64,000 nt of DNA from an uncultured Lachnospiraceae bacterium (lineage in GTDB: Bacteria > Bacillota > Clostridia > Lachnospirales > Lachnospiraceae). The stretch is from positions 1-64,000 of the forward strand of contig CAMNTM010000015.1 of assembly GCA_946558465.1 (NCBI GenBank). Direction: 5' to 3'. The notes under the pieces were generated by a model. The model was given only the letters and a program-made list of their open reading frames with translations, was not told the DNA's origin and did not search any database. The position numbers were made by a program, and so were the translations under genes. Positions 53,530-62,193 of the stretch are shown here, in pieces; the first letter of the stretch is position 1, and every line of letters starts with the position of its first letter.

Positions 53530-54198
53530 CTATAAATCTGAAAGACTCATCGGAATCACCCATTTTCCGTCTATTTTCGCCACCGGAATCTCATCTGTAT
53601 CTTCTTCGCTGTATTCTCCCATCTTCATCGTCATCTTTACTTCCAGGATATATGCCGCCTTTGCCTGGCCTGCATATACCGCATCTACATAATAGTCCTC
53701 CGTAAGTACCTGCATGATCGCACTTTTTTCAAGCTTTCTCTCCTCTATAACATCCAGCTTAACCTCATAGTTAACCATGCCTCCGAAGCTGCTGAATAAA
53801 TTTGCCGCTTCTGAATCTGCAAAATCCGAACCATCTATAAATGCTTCGCTCATCAGCTTCACATCCTGGTTATTCATACCCTTCTCCAGCTTTTCAATCG
53901 GGCTTTTATAGTTTCCGCCCCCGAAAATCTTTACCAGAATAAAGACAACTACCAAGACTGCCGCTGCTCCAGCTGCTATTATCGGCGCCATTGATTTCTT
54001 CCGGGCAGAAGCAGCCGCACCGTAATTTCCATAATTCTGCACTTCGCCGCCTCCCTGTGTGCCGCTGTAATTCTGCACTCTGCCGCCTCCTGGAGCAGCA
54101 CCTCCCTGCGCTGCAAGCGGTACAGGAGCCCCGCACTTGGAACAGAACTTCACATTACCTGTTATCTCACTTCCACATTTTGAACAAAACTTCGCCAT
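53530..54198 (-). CDS. Zinc-ribbon membrane-anchored protein
   Basis: 222 residues: an N-terminal double zinc ribbon (FCSKCGSEITGNVKFCSKCG), a Gly/Gln-rich linker with the repeated motif VQNYSG/VQNYGN, one transmembrane helix (about 68-93), and an extracytoplasmic domain of about 125 residues resembling small alpha-beta (NTF2-like) folds. Function unknown. It follows the LspA-like gene by 38 bases with its own ribosome site and is probably in that operon. Confidence 0.8.
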   Translation of the reverse strand: MAKFCSKCGSEITGNVKFCSKCGAPVPLAAQGGAAPGGGRVQNYSGTQGGGEVQNYGNYGAAASARKKSMAPIIAAGAAAVLVVVFILVKIFGGGNYKSPIEKLEKGMNNQDVKLMSEAFIDGSDFADSEAANLFSSFGGMVNYEVKLDVIEERKLEKSAIMQVLTEDYYVDAVYAGQAKAAYILEVKMTMKMGEYSEEDTDEIPVAKIDGKWVIPMSLSDL

Positions 54199-54236
54199 TT
54201 TATCTTCCTCTCATTCCTCATAAAGTATTTTATCTT

Positions 54237-54686
54237 TTAATAGGACAGTCCTGTAATTACTGCTCCTATAACTGCATAGATATCCGCAAGATTTGCCGTG
54301 ACCTTAGAAAGAAACCGATTCCCGCATTTCACCCCTATATAATCTATAACCCTTCCCCTTATAAGCCTGTCATAGATATTGCTGAAGGCACCTGCACTTA
54401 AAAATACCATACCCAGCTTTCTTAGTCTCCGGCCTTTTCCTGTAAAGAGCCATACATCATAGGCTGCCACTCCGGCTCCTGCCGCTGCCGAAACAGCTTT
54501 AACCAAAGTCTGCCGGTCTTCTAATGTATTCAGCAGAAATCCTCTGTTATAAACCTTTCTTAAAACAACATTCCCAAAAACTGTTTTTTGCTCCCTCTGA
54601 AGCTCATACGTATCCTCAATATACTGCTTCATACCCATATCGGCACATACAAGCAGCAGAAAAAGTCCTCCTGGAATCGCACGCAT
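54237..54686 (-). CDS. Divergent signal peptidase II-like protein
   Basis: 149-residue membrane protein with four hydrophobic helices. It retains the two catalytic aspartates of LspA, in FSNIYDRLIRGRVIDYI and TANLADIYAVIG, but lacks the usual surrounding GGAxGN sequence (SAGAFSN here). The N-terminal NRGFLLN corresponds to the NxGxAF motif. It is probably a diverged lipoprotein signal peptidase, not the housekeeping copy. The stop and start are shared with the 96-residue gene upstream (one-base overlap). Confidence 0.78.
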   Translation of the reverse strand: MRAIPGGLFLLLVCADMGMKQYIEDTYELQREQKTVFGNVVLRKVYNRGFLLNTLEDRQTLVKAVSAAAGAGVAAYDVWLFTGKGRRLRKLGMVFLSAGAFSNIYDRLIRGRVIDYIGVKCGNRFLSKVTANLADIYAVIGAVITGLSY

Positions 54687-54976
54687 CAGACTGCCTCTCT
54701 GATTCTCTGAATATTCTCCTCGTGCGCCGCCATCTCCTCATCTCTTTTTTCGATCGCCTCGCACAATGCCACACAATCTATATCCGATACCTCTCCGCTT
54801 TGAAACTTTTCATATACCATTCGGCCAATCTCGATAAAATCTCTTTCATTGGCTCGTCTTAATGAACGAATTTTACTTTTAATCTTCTGTACCTCAATCG
54901 TATCCTCTGTCCTTTTCCCGATATCATTTGCCACATCTGATATACGCTTTCCCAAATCTTCAAAAAAATCTGCCAT
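54686..54976 (-). CDS. Small helical protein
   Basis: 96 residues, no signal or membrane segment, forming two or three helices with coiled-coil character (EDTIEVQKIKSKIRSLRRANERDF). The family is seen in Clostridia beside zinc-ribbon proteins, usually with a zinc ribbon at its end; that ribbon is missing here. Function unknown. It is translationally coupled to the LspA-like gene and starts 30 bases after a subtilase gene. Confidence 0.75.
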   Translation of the reverse strand: MADFFEDLGKRISDVANDIGKRTEDTIEVQKIKSKIRSLRRANERDFIEIGRMVYEKFQSGEVSDIDCVALCEAIEKRDEEMAAHEENIQRIREAV

Positions 54977-55005
54977 AGTCTTTCTCTCCTTTGCATTTTA
55001 TATGT

Positions 55006-56706
55006 TTACAGCATTCTCAACCGGTCCAATGACTGATAGATATCCATCGTTCCGAACCCCCACTCCTTGTTGGGAAATTCGGGAAGGGTTTCCTGGTTCG
55101 TACCGAGTATTATAATGTTGGATACCTGGCTGGTCGTAATCCCCTGCGAGGCGGGCTGACCCTCCAGCCACTCCATAATAAGCGCCGCTCCCCCCGCAGC
55201 TATACCCGTCGCAGCGCTGGACCCGCTGCTTTCTACAAAGCTTCCTGTCTCATCAACGCCTGTCACACTTACTCCCGGCACAGCATAGTCCGGTTTTATT
55301 AACCTGTTTCTAGTATACCCTCTGCCGGAGTTAATATCAACACTATTATCTGCACCATTGTAATATGCAGCCGTCATGGCTCCCCTTGTACTTCCCGGCT
55401 CCGTCACGGTATAATCTGGATTTGCCTCTAAAAAATATACGTTGCCGTCCAGAAATTCCTTCATAGATGTCCATATGTGAAATCTTCCGTCCAGAATTCT
55501 AAGCGGCTTTACTCCTATCCGCCAGATTCCCTCTACAGGATTCTTAAAGCGGAAAAAAATCAGCTGAGACTCATTATTATCCATAAGAAGCCTGTACTCT
55601 ACCTCCACCTCCGTTTTATCAAAGGGAAAATTCAGTCTGTAACGACTTCCCTGACGGATAGAAATCCCCGGGCTTCTCTCGCCGGACGGAGAAATCAGAT
55701 ATGCCGTCATGATGTTGGGCAGTATTGTCCAAAGCTCTGCCACAAATCCGGTATTCCCCTCCTCTACACGTATTTCCACCTCCTTAGCACTCTCAATCGT
55801 ATCTACGACGCCAAAATAATGATGACGCTGATTCGCTTCATTTCCTCCTCCGATTACAACACATCTGTCCAATGTATTAGAATAATCTTCCAGAATACGA
55901 GAAAGCAGTGAACGCCCGTTATGCCCTCCAAAATTAGAGCCCAGTGTAATACAGATAACAAGCGGCATCTGCCTTTTTTCTGCCAGCTGGTGCAGATAAT
56001 AAATCCCCTGCATAATGTCATTTTCCTGGAAACAAACTGCGTCTTCCTTAATTGCATAAAATTCCTTCAGAAAGGCTTTGGCTTCCTTTAACTTTACCAT
56101 GCCGATAACTGCTTTCGGGGCCGCACCGACAAATTGATTCTCCGGACTTTTCCCCCCTGCCGCTACACTTGCTGTAAAGGTGCCGTGCCCGTACGTGTCA
56201 ACACTAGGCACAATATCAAGCGGCTGCCTGGAACGCAGCGCATCATTAATCATTGCCTCCGTATATTCGCTTCCATAACTAAAGCCCTCCGGCAATGTTC
56301 CGCTTTGGATAGTCTGGTCCCAGATTCCTGCAATTCTGGTACTGCCGTCGGAATTGCGGAAAACAGCGTTCTGGTAATTGATCCCTGTATCTACAAAGCC
56401 AATCATAATCCCATTTCCCTGAAGCTGCAGATTCGGATAATTCTGCACCGCACTGATTCCTGCTTCATTTAAAGTAAACATATCCTGAAGCGCATAACAA
56501 TTTGGTATTGTATTGTATCCGTATCTTTCAATCGTTAAGTCTCCTACAAATCTTTTATCCACATAGACAGCACGATATCCAAACCCCAGCTGCTGAATAC
56601 ACATCTGGCTTTCGGGAAATACAATATCCAAGTTCTTTCTGTAATCTGGTATGATAAAATCCCAGTAATCCTGTGACAAAATCTTCTCTCTGCAATTTTC
56701 AGGCAT
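55006..56706 (-). CDS. Subtilisin-like serine protease, CspB/C-like
   Basis: 566-residue S8 peptidase without a signal peptide. The catalytic triad is complete: Asp106 (GFVDTGIN), His174 (YGHGTFTAS) and Ser497 (SSGSSAATG). Between Asp and His there is a short insert, and about 130 residues of jelly-roll-like sequence sit before the serine, as in clostridial Csp germination proteases. The start is the ATG with GGGGTG 7 bases upstream; an ATG five codons earlier lacks a ribosome site. It follows a ClpX-type gene. A role in spore cortex-hydrolase processing is possible but not shown. Confidence 0.87.
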   Translation of the reverse strand: MPENCREKILSQDYWDFIIPDYRKNLDIVFPESQMCIQQLGFGYRAVYVDKRFVGDLTIERYGYNTIPNCYALQDMFTLNEAGISAVQNYPNLQLQGNGIMIGFVDTGINYQNAVFRNSDGSTRIAGIWDQTIQSGTLPEGFSYGSEYTEAMINDALRSRQPLDIVPSVDTYGHGTFTASVAAGGKSPENQFVGAAPKAVIGMVKLKEAKAFLKEFYAIKEDAVCFQENDIMQGIYYLHQLAEKRQMPLVICITLGSNFGGHNGRSLLSRILEDYSNTLDRCVVIGGGNEANQRHHYFGVVDTIESAKEVEIRVEEGNTGFVAELWTILPNIMTAYLISPSGERSPGISIRQGSRYRLNFPFDKTEVEVEYRLLMDNNESQLIFFRFKNPVEGIWRIGVKPLRILDGRFHIWTSMKEFLDGNVYFLEANPDYTVTEPGSTRGAMTAAYYNGADNSVDINSGRGYTRNRLIKPDYAVPGVSVTGVDETGSFVESSGSSAATGIAAGGAALIMEWLEGQPASQGITTSQVSNIIILGTNQETLPEFPNKEWGFGTMDIYQSLDRLRML

Positions 56707-56763
56707 AATAAAACACCCCATATACTTTTTCTTTTAGTATATGAGATGTTTTACTGATTCAGA

Positions 56764-58176
56764 CTATACAGCATTTTCTATCCGGGGCACCTCCTGCCCT
56801 CTGAGGGTAATGATCGGTCCGCCGGTATTTTTAATATATGCCTCCGTGATTGTCACCTGGCCGATGCTGTCATCCTTTGGTATTTCATACATAATGTCCA
56901 GCATAAAATCTTCGATAATCGCACGAAGCGCCCTTGCTCCGGTATCTCTTTCCATCGCTTTTTTTGCAATGGCCGACAACGCCTCATCCGTAAAATCAAG
57001 CTTCACCTCATCGATCGCTAAAAGCTTCTGGTACTGCTTCAGGATTGCATTTTTAGGCTCTTTTAATATCTTAACAAGCATCTCCTCATTCAGTCCCTGC
57101 AGTGTAAATACGATCGGAAGCCTTCCCAAGAATTCTGGTATCATGCCGAAATTCCTTAAATCTTCTGTTGTCACCCTTGACAAAATAGTCTTATCCTTGT
57201 CATATTTATCCTTCAGGTCGGCACCAAAGCCAATAGACGACTGCTTTGTAAGACGCTCCTTGATAATATTCTCAAGATCCGGAAATGCTCCTCCGCAGAT
57301 AAACAGGATATTCCTTGTATTTACTGTTGTAAGCGGCACCATAGCATTTTTACTGTTGGCGCCAACCGGCACCTCAACATCGCTTCCCTCCAGGAGCTTG
57401 AGCATCCCCTGCTGTACGGACTCACCGCTGACATCCCGCTGATTCGTATTTTTCTTCTTGGCAATCTTATCAATCTCGTCAATAAAGATAATCCCCTGCT
57501 CTGCCTTTTCTACATCGTTATCTGCCGCTGCCAGAAGCTTAGAAACCACACTTTCTATATCATCGCCTATGTAACCGGCCTCCGTTAGAGAGGTTGCGTC
57601 TGTAATCGCAAGAGGCACATCAAGAAGCCTTGCCAGCGTCTTAACAAGATAGGTTTTTCCAGAACCGGTAGGACCTATCATCAACATATTGGACTTTTCA
57701 ATCTCAATATCGTCCATCGTATCTGTGGCAACTCTTTTATAATGATTGTAAACTGCTACAGACATAGCCTTCTTCGCATACTCCTGCCCTACTACATACT
57801 CATCAAGACTAGCTTTAATCTTATGGGGTACAGGAAGGTTTTTAATGTCTACGAGAGGCTTCTTCTCCTCCCCCTCTTTTTTCTTCTTAAGCTTCTGCCT
57901 CTTTGGAACCTGCTGCTCCATATCTGCCATATTAAATACCTGGACCCCCGGCATATTCATCAGCTGGCTGTAATCAATCTGTCCGCTGCTCATGGCATCA
58001 AAGCTTTTCTGCATGCAGTCCTTACATACAGAGATATGATTGGGAAGCTCTATCATCTTCCCTGTAGCGCTCTCCGGCCTGCGGCAGATAAAACAGACCT
58101 TTTCATATTCATCATCCTCTTTTTTGGTATCTTCTACTTCACCCTGCACTTCTTCCCGCACATCCTGTTCAGACAT
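56764..58176 (-). CDS. ClpX-type ATPase, variant lacking a neighbouring clpP
   Basis: 470-residue AAA+ unfoldase. N-terminal C4 zinc finger CFICRRPE and CKDCMQ (about 29-56), a 45-residue insert with a Lys/Glu-rich stretch, Walker A GPTGSGKT, Walker B IIFIDEIDKIA, pore loop AGYIGDD (Ile where ClpX usually has Val), the IGFG ClpP-docking loop in KQSSIGFGADL and sensor II ERDTGARALRAII. All catalytic elements are intact. Neither clpP, tig nor lon is adjacent, unlike the standard clpX locus, so it may be a second ClpX. Confidence 0.9.
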   Translation of the reverse strand: MSEQDVREEVQGEVEDTKKEDDEYEKVCFICRRPESATGKMIELPNHISVCKDCMQKSFDAMSSGQIDYSQLMNMPGVQVFNMADMEQQVPKRQKLKKKKEGEEKKPLVDIKNLPVPHKIKASLDEYVVGQEYAKKAMSVAVYNHYKRVATDTMDDIEIEKSNMLMIGPTGSGKTYLVKTLARLLDVPLAITDATSLTEAGYIGDDIESVVSKLLAAADNDVEKAEQGIIFIDEIDKIAKKKNTNQRDVSGESVQQGMLKLLEGSDVEVPVGANSKNAMVPLTTVNTRNILFICGGAFPDLENIIKERLTKQSSIGFGADLKDKYDKDKTILSRVTTEDLRNFGMIPEFLGRLPIVFTLQGLNEEMLVKILKEPKNAILKQYQKLLAIDEVKLDFTDEALSAIAKKAMERDTGARALRAIIEDFMLDIMYEIPKDDSIGQVTITEAYIKNTGGPIITLRGQEVPRIENAV

Positions 58177-58268
58177 ATTTTCCCTTCTTTCTATGCATTC
58201 TACAGCTTCTTTTTCTTTTATTCCTTCTCTATCAATTTTGTTCTCTTCCTAGTCTGCCTGTTTTTCTT

Positions 58269-60230
58269 CTATTCCTCTATCATCTCTAAAAGCTGCTCCT
58301 CCGATAAAATCGGAATTCCCAGCTCATTTGCCTTTTTATTCTTGGAAGACGTAGATGCCGTATCATTGTTAATCAGATAATTTGTCCTGGAAGTGACAGA
58401 TCCTGTCACCTTTCCGCCAAGGCTCTCTATCTTCTCTTTTACCTCTCTTCTATTTGCAAAATGATGCACGCTTCCGGTAATCACAAAATTCAGCCCGGCA
58501 AGCTTAAGACTTCCCTCCTGCGGCCTCTCCTCTGGAATAATAAGCTCCTGTAAAAGCCTCTTTAGACGCTCTACATGCATCTCATCGGCAAAATAATCGG
58601 CAAACGCCTTTGCAAGTATACTTCCCACACCCGGAATCTCATCAAGCTCCTCCTGCGCAGCGCTCATCATCCTGGACACATCATACTGGAATTCTCTGCA
58701 GATTACCTTCGCATTAGCCAGGCCTATTCCAGATATGCCCAGCGCATAGATTACTCTAGGCAGCGTCGTTGTCCTTGCCTTATCTATACTGGCGGCCAGA
58801 TTCTGATAGGATTTCTCTCCAAACCCTTCCATACTCTGAATCTCCTGCGCATACCTGTCCAAATGGAAAATATCGGCAAATTCCTTCACATATCCTCTGG
58901 ATATAAATTTTTCCAGTGTGGCCTCCGAAAGCCCTTCGATATTCAGTGCATCCCTGCTTACAAACAGCGCAAATGCCTTCACATGCTTCGCCTGGCATTC
59001 TGGATTCATACAATACAAAGCCTTCGCGTTACTTACCTGCCGAATCTCCGTACTGCCTCCGCAGACCGGACAGCTTAAAGGAATATCCTTCACACCGCTT
59101 CTTGTAAGATTTTCTGCAATCTGCGGGATAATCATATTTGCTTTATATACTTCTATCTTATCGCCGATACCAAGCTCTAATTCCTCCATAATACTGATAT
59201 TATGCACACTTGCCCGGCTCACGGTAGTACCCTCAAGCTCTACCGGATTGAATATGGCAACTGGATTGATAAGCCCCGTTCTTGACGGACTCCACTCAAT
59301 CTTTAAAAGCTCTGTTTCCCGGAGCTCATCTGCCCATTTAAACGCATAGGAATCCTTCGGAAACTTAGAGGTACGTCCCAGAGATCTGCCATATTCTATA
59401 TCATCATATACTAACACAAGTCCGTCCGATGGGAAATCATTCTGTTCAATTTTTTCTGAAAATTTAATAACTTCCTCCTCAACATTCTCCCTTGTCACCT
59501 CTTTAAACTCCACCACCTCAAAGCCCTGCCGGGAAAGCCACCGCATCTGATATGCTCTGGAGTTATGAAAGTCCACACCCTCTGCCTGTACAAGAGAAAA
59601 TGCATAGAATCTCACATTCCGCTTCGCTGTTATCTCATTGTTCAGCTGCCTCACAGAACCACTGCACAGGTTTCTGGGATTCTTATACTTCGCCTCTGCT
59701 TCTGCAATCTCAGCATTAATACGCTCAAAATCCTTATACCCGATAACCGCCTCACCACGCAGAATCAGCTCTCCTTTATACCCAATCTGAAGCGGAATAT
59801 TCTGAAACACCTTCGCATTATTGGTGATCACCTCTCCTACCTCTCCATTTCCTCTTGTGACGGCCTTATAAAGCGCTCCTCCTCTATAAGTGAGCACAAT
59901 GGTAAGTCCATCCATCTTCCAGGACATCACCGCCCTTTGCTCCCCAAGAAAGCTTTTAAGCTCTTCTACATCCTTCGTCTTATCCAGCGAAAGCATGGGA
60001 CTTTCATGCCGCTCCTTTGGAAGATCACTTAACACCTCATAGCCTACCTTCACGGTGGGACTGCCGGACAGTGTAATTCCAAGCTCCGTCTCAAGCTCCT
60101 TAAGCTCATCATAGAGCCTGTCATACTCATAGTTGCTCATAATCTCCTCAGCGTCCTGATAATAAGCCCGTCCCGCGCGATTCAAAAGCGCTGTTAACTC
60201 CTGCAATCTCTCCTGCTTCTGCCTGCTCAT
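58269..60230 (-). CDS. ligA: NAD-dependent DNA ligase
   Basis: 653 residues. The N-terminal Ia domain binds NMN; adenylation lysine is in SWKMDGLTIVL; the OB domain is followed by a C4 zinc finger (CPVCGG and YCMNPECQ), helix-hairpin-helix domain and C-terminal BRCT (about 575-653, LNFVITGSVHHFANRREV). The total is near the usual 670. AAGGA precedes the ATG by 5 bases. Its 5' end overlaps the pseudouridine synthase gene by 83 bases, an unusually long overlap, but both reading frames carry family sequence there. Confidence 0.96.
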   Translation of the reverse strand: MSRQKQERLQELTALLNRAGRAYYQDAEEIMSNYEYDRLYDELKELETELGITLSGSPTVKVGYEVLSDLPKERHESPMLSLDKTKDVEELKSFLGEQRAVMSWKMDGLTIVLTYRGGALYKAVTRGNGEVGEVITNNAKVFQNIPLQIGYKGELILRGEAVIGYKDFERINAEIAEAEAKYKNPRNLCSGSVRQLNNEITAKRNVRFYAFSLVQAEGVDFHNSRAYQMRWLSRQGFEVVEFKEVTRENVEEEVIKFSEKIEQNDFPSDGLVLVYDDIEYGRSLGRTSKFPKDSYAFKWADELRETELLKIEWSPSRTGLINPVAIFNPVELEGTTVSRASVHNISIMEELELGIGDKIEVYKANMIIPQIAENLTRSGVKDIPLSCPVCGGSTEIRQVSNAKALYCMNPECQAKHVKAFALFVSRDALNIEGLSEATLEKFISRGYVKEFADIFHLDRYAQEIQSMEGFGEKSYQNLAASIDKARTTTLPRVIYALGISGIGLANAKVICREFQYDVSRMMSAAQEELDEIPGVGSILAKAFADYFADEMHVERLKRLLQELIIPEERPQEGSLKLAGLNFVITGSVHHFANRREVKEKIESLGGKVTGSVTSRTNYLINNDTASTSSKNKKANELGIPILSEEQLLEMIEE

Positions 60231-60924
60231 ATAATTCCTTTAACTCCTGTTCTGTCAGCTTCCGATAATTTCCTGATTTCAGACTTCCAAGCCTGATATT
60301 CATCACTCTTACTCGTACTAATTTTATTACCTGATATCCCAGGCTCTCACACATCCTGCGTATCTGCCGGTTCAGTCCCTGAGTCAGCACAATAGAAAAT
60401 GTATATTTCCCGATTCTGTCTGCCCGGCAGGGTCTGGTCACGGCATCCAACCCTTTCTCCTTATCAGTGATCCGCACTCCCTCCGACATCTGCCTTAAAA
60501 ATTCATCTGTCACAGATTTGTCTACAGTCACCTTATACTCCTTTTCATGCCCGTGACGTGCCCGCATGATCCGGTTAATCAGCTCTCCGTCATTGGTCAT
60601 CAGTAGAAGTCCTTCTGAGTCTTTGTCAAGCCGGCCGGCATAGGTAACCCGCACCGGATATTTTAAAAAGCGGATAATATTATTTCTTACACGCATATCC
60701 TCCGTACAGACAATTCCTGCCGGCTTATTTACCGCCAGGACAATCTTCTCCTGCCTGCCCTGTATCACGCGTCTGCCTACCCGCACTATCTGTCCTTCTT
60801 CTACCTGCATTCCAGGCACGGCACGTATACCGTCTACCGTTACCTTCCCGCTTTCGACCAGCCGGTCTGCTTCTCTCCTTGAACAAACTCCGGCGCTGCT
60901 TAAATACTTATTCAGCCTCATCAT
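60148..60924 (-). CDS. RsuA/RluB/RluF-family pseudouridine synthase
   Basis: 258 residues modifying uridine in ribosomal RNA. An N-terminal S4 RNA-binding domain (MRLNKYLSSAGVCSRREADRLVESG in pieces) precedes the catalytic domain with Asp in YAGRLDKDSEGLLLMTNDG and RQIRRMCESLGYQV. Family sequence ends at about residue 232; the last 25 residues lie in the region shared with ligA. The exact target base cannot be told; it is closest in my reading to RluF/RluB types. It overlaps the DHHW gene end. Confidence 0.9.
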   Translation of the reverse strand: MMRLNKYLSSAGVCSRREADRLVESGKVTVDGIRAVPGMQVEEGQIVRVGRRVIQGRQEKIVLAVNKPAGIVCTEDMRVRNNIIRFLKYPVRVTYAGRLDKDSEGLLLMTNDGELINRIMRARHGHEKEYKVTVDKSVTDEFLRQMSEGVRITDKEKGLDAVTRPCRADRIGKYTFSIVLTQGLNRQIRRMCESLGYQVIKLVRVRVMNIRLGSLKSGNYRKLTEQELKELYEQAEAGEIAGVNSAFESRGTGLLSGR

Positions 60925-62113
60925 CACTTAGTACTCCGCTTATACTATTGTCTCCAACAAAAGTATTTCCATTATATAGATATAATACGCCTGTAATTTT
61001 ATTCTCTTTTATCACCTGACGGATATCTCCATAATAATATCTAGGATCAATCATAATAATCTCTCTATAATAAGGCGTAAGAAAAGGCACCAGACAATTC
61101 GCATAGGAATCCTTGAAAATCAGAAGCCTCTCTGTTGTATCCGCCGTCGTGCGGATATCCACCATTCCATAATTTCCACCGAAAAACACTCCATACTTAT
61201 CTTTTTCCTCAAGCTTCTCCAAATCATATAAAACTGCCGTCTTCCTCTGTTCCTCGGTGTAATTTACAACTACGCCTGGCTCCTCCTGGGAATTCTCTGC
61301 TGCGTAGATATAGATCGGCTCTCGGTAACCTCCTTCATATCCGCTTACAGCCGACAACGTTCCGTTAAAATCACCTGTCACGGCATAAGGCTTAAGCGCT
61401 GCAGCCTTAGAAGTATCAAGTCCCATCACCTTTGCCAGCTCCTGGTATGCATAGTACGCCCCAAGAGTCGTCCAGTGGTGATCCGTATGATAATAAATAT
61501 CTTCCTTTTTTCTGCTTTTCAGAACCTTTTGAACATCAACCCAGGTAAAGCCCTCTCCCAGAAGCTTCTTAATCTCCTGAAACTGCTTTTCCTGGTCCTG
61601 TGTCACAGCATAATCCGGAAGCTTATCCGCCAGAATGTTTGCTGCATTAGGCACAAGCATCATATAAACCGGAATATCCTTATACTCCTCCTGAAAGGTC
61701 CGCATTGCTTCTATATTCTTCTCCATCTGCTCTTCATCCGGATATGCAATATCCTCCAGAAGATAACTCTGACTGCCCTTAAAAATTCCGTTTTCCTCAC
61801 GTTTACCCATGAGAAGATCCACATAAGTCTTAACCGACACCCATAGATTACGGCCGGCAAACTGATCTGTCCGGTAGGTCTCATACTTTTCCATAAAACG
61901 TCCGCTTTGAACACTATGCCAGGAAAATTCCGGCTTCTGCTCCAGCAGCCGGTTCTCCTTTTCTGAAAATTTTTTATTCTCCGCAAGCAGATTCATAAGA
62001 ACAATGACCGCAAGCATTCCGATAAACAGAAAAGCGGCAGGACGCCTGCTGTTCAGCTGCCGTTTTCTGTCTTCCCGGCTTCTCTGCCTTTTTCGTTTTT
62101 TCTGCTTCTCCAT
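60908..62113 (-). CDS. DHHW-family protein (SGNH-like, AlgX-type)
   Basis: 401 residues with a basic N-terminus, one transmembrane helix (about 28-45) and an extracytoplasmic AlgJ/AlgX-like domain. The family motif is TDHHWTTLGAYYAYQEL, followed by SYANCLVPFLTPYYREIIMIDPR near 335. It usually works with an MBOAT protein to move acyl groups onto surface polymers, and the MBOAT gene lies directly upstream. The C-terminus overlaps the pseudouridine synthase gene. Confidence 0.9.
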   Translation of the reverse strand: MEKQKKRKRQRSREDRKRQLNSRRPAAFLFIGMLAVIVLMNLLAENKKFSEKENRLLEQKPEFSWHSVQSGRFMEKYETYRTDQFAGRNLWVSVKTYVDLLMGKREENGIFKGSQSYLLEDIAYPDEEQMEKNIEAMRTFQEEYKDIPVYMMLVPNAANILADKLPDYAVTQDQEKQFQEIKKLLGEGFTWVDVQKVLKSRKKEDIYYHTDHHWTTLGAYYAYQELAKVMGLDTSKAAALKPYAVTGDFNGTLSAVSGYEGGYREPIYIYAAENSQEEPGVVVNYTEEQRKTAVLYDLEKLEEKDKYGVFFGGNYGMVDIRTTADTTERLLIFKDSYANCLVPFLTPYYREIIMIDPRYYYGDIRQVIKENKITGVLYLYNGNTFVGDNSISGVLSDDEAE

Positions 62114-62193
62114 ATCTTACTCCCAAAAACATCTTCTCTAACATCTATAATCTTTAAAATCAGTGAATGCCAATATGTTATTATCTATAAACT

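Noticed and set aside
60148-60230. The 83-base ligA/pseudouridine synthase overlap as a frameshift error
   Set aside because: The ligA frame carries the expected N-terminal family sequence with a ribosome site, while the other frame is only a variable tail, so a natural overlap is simpler.
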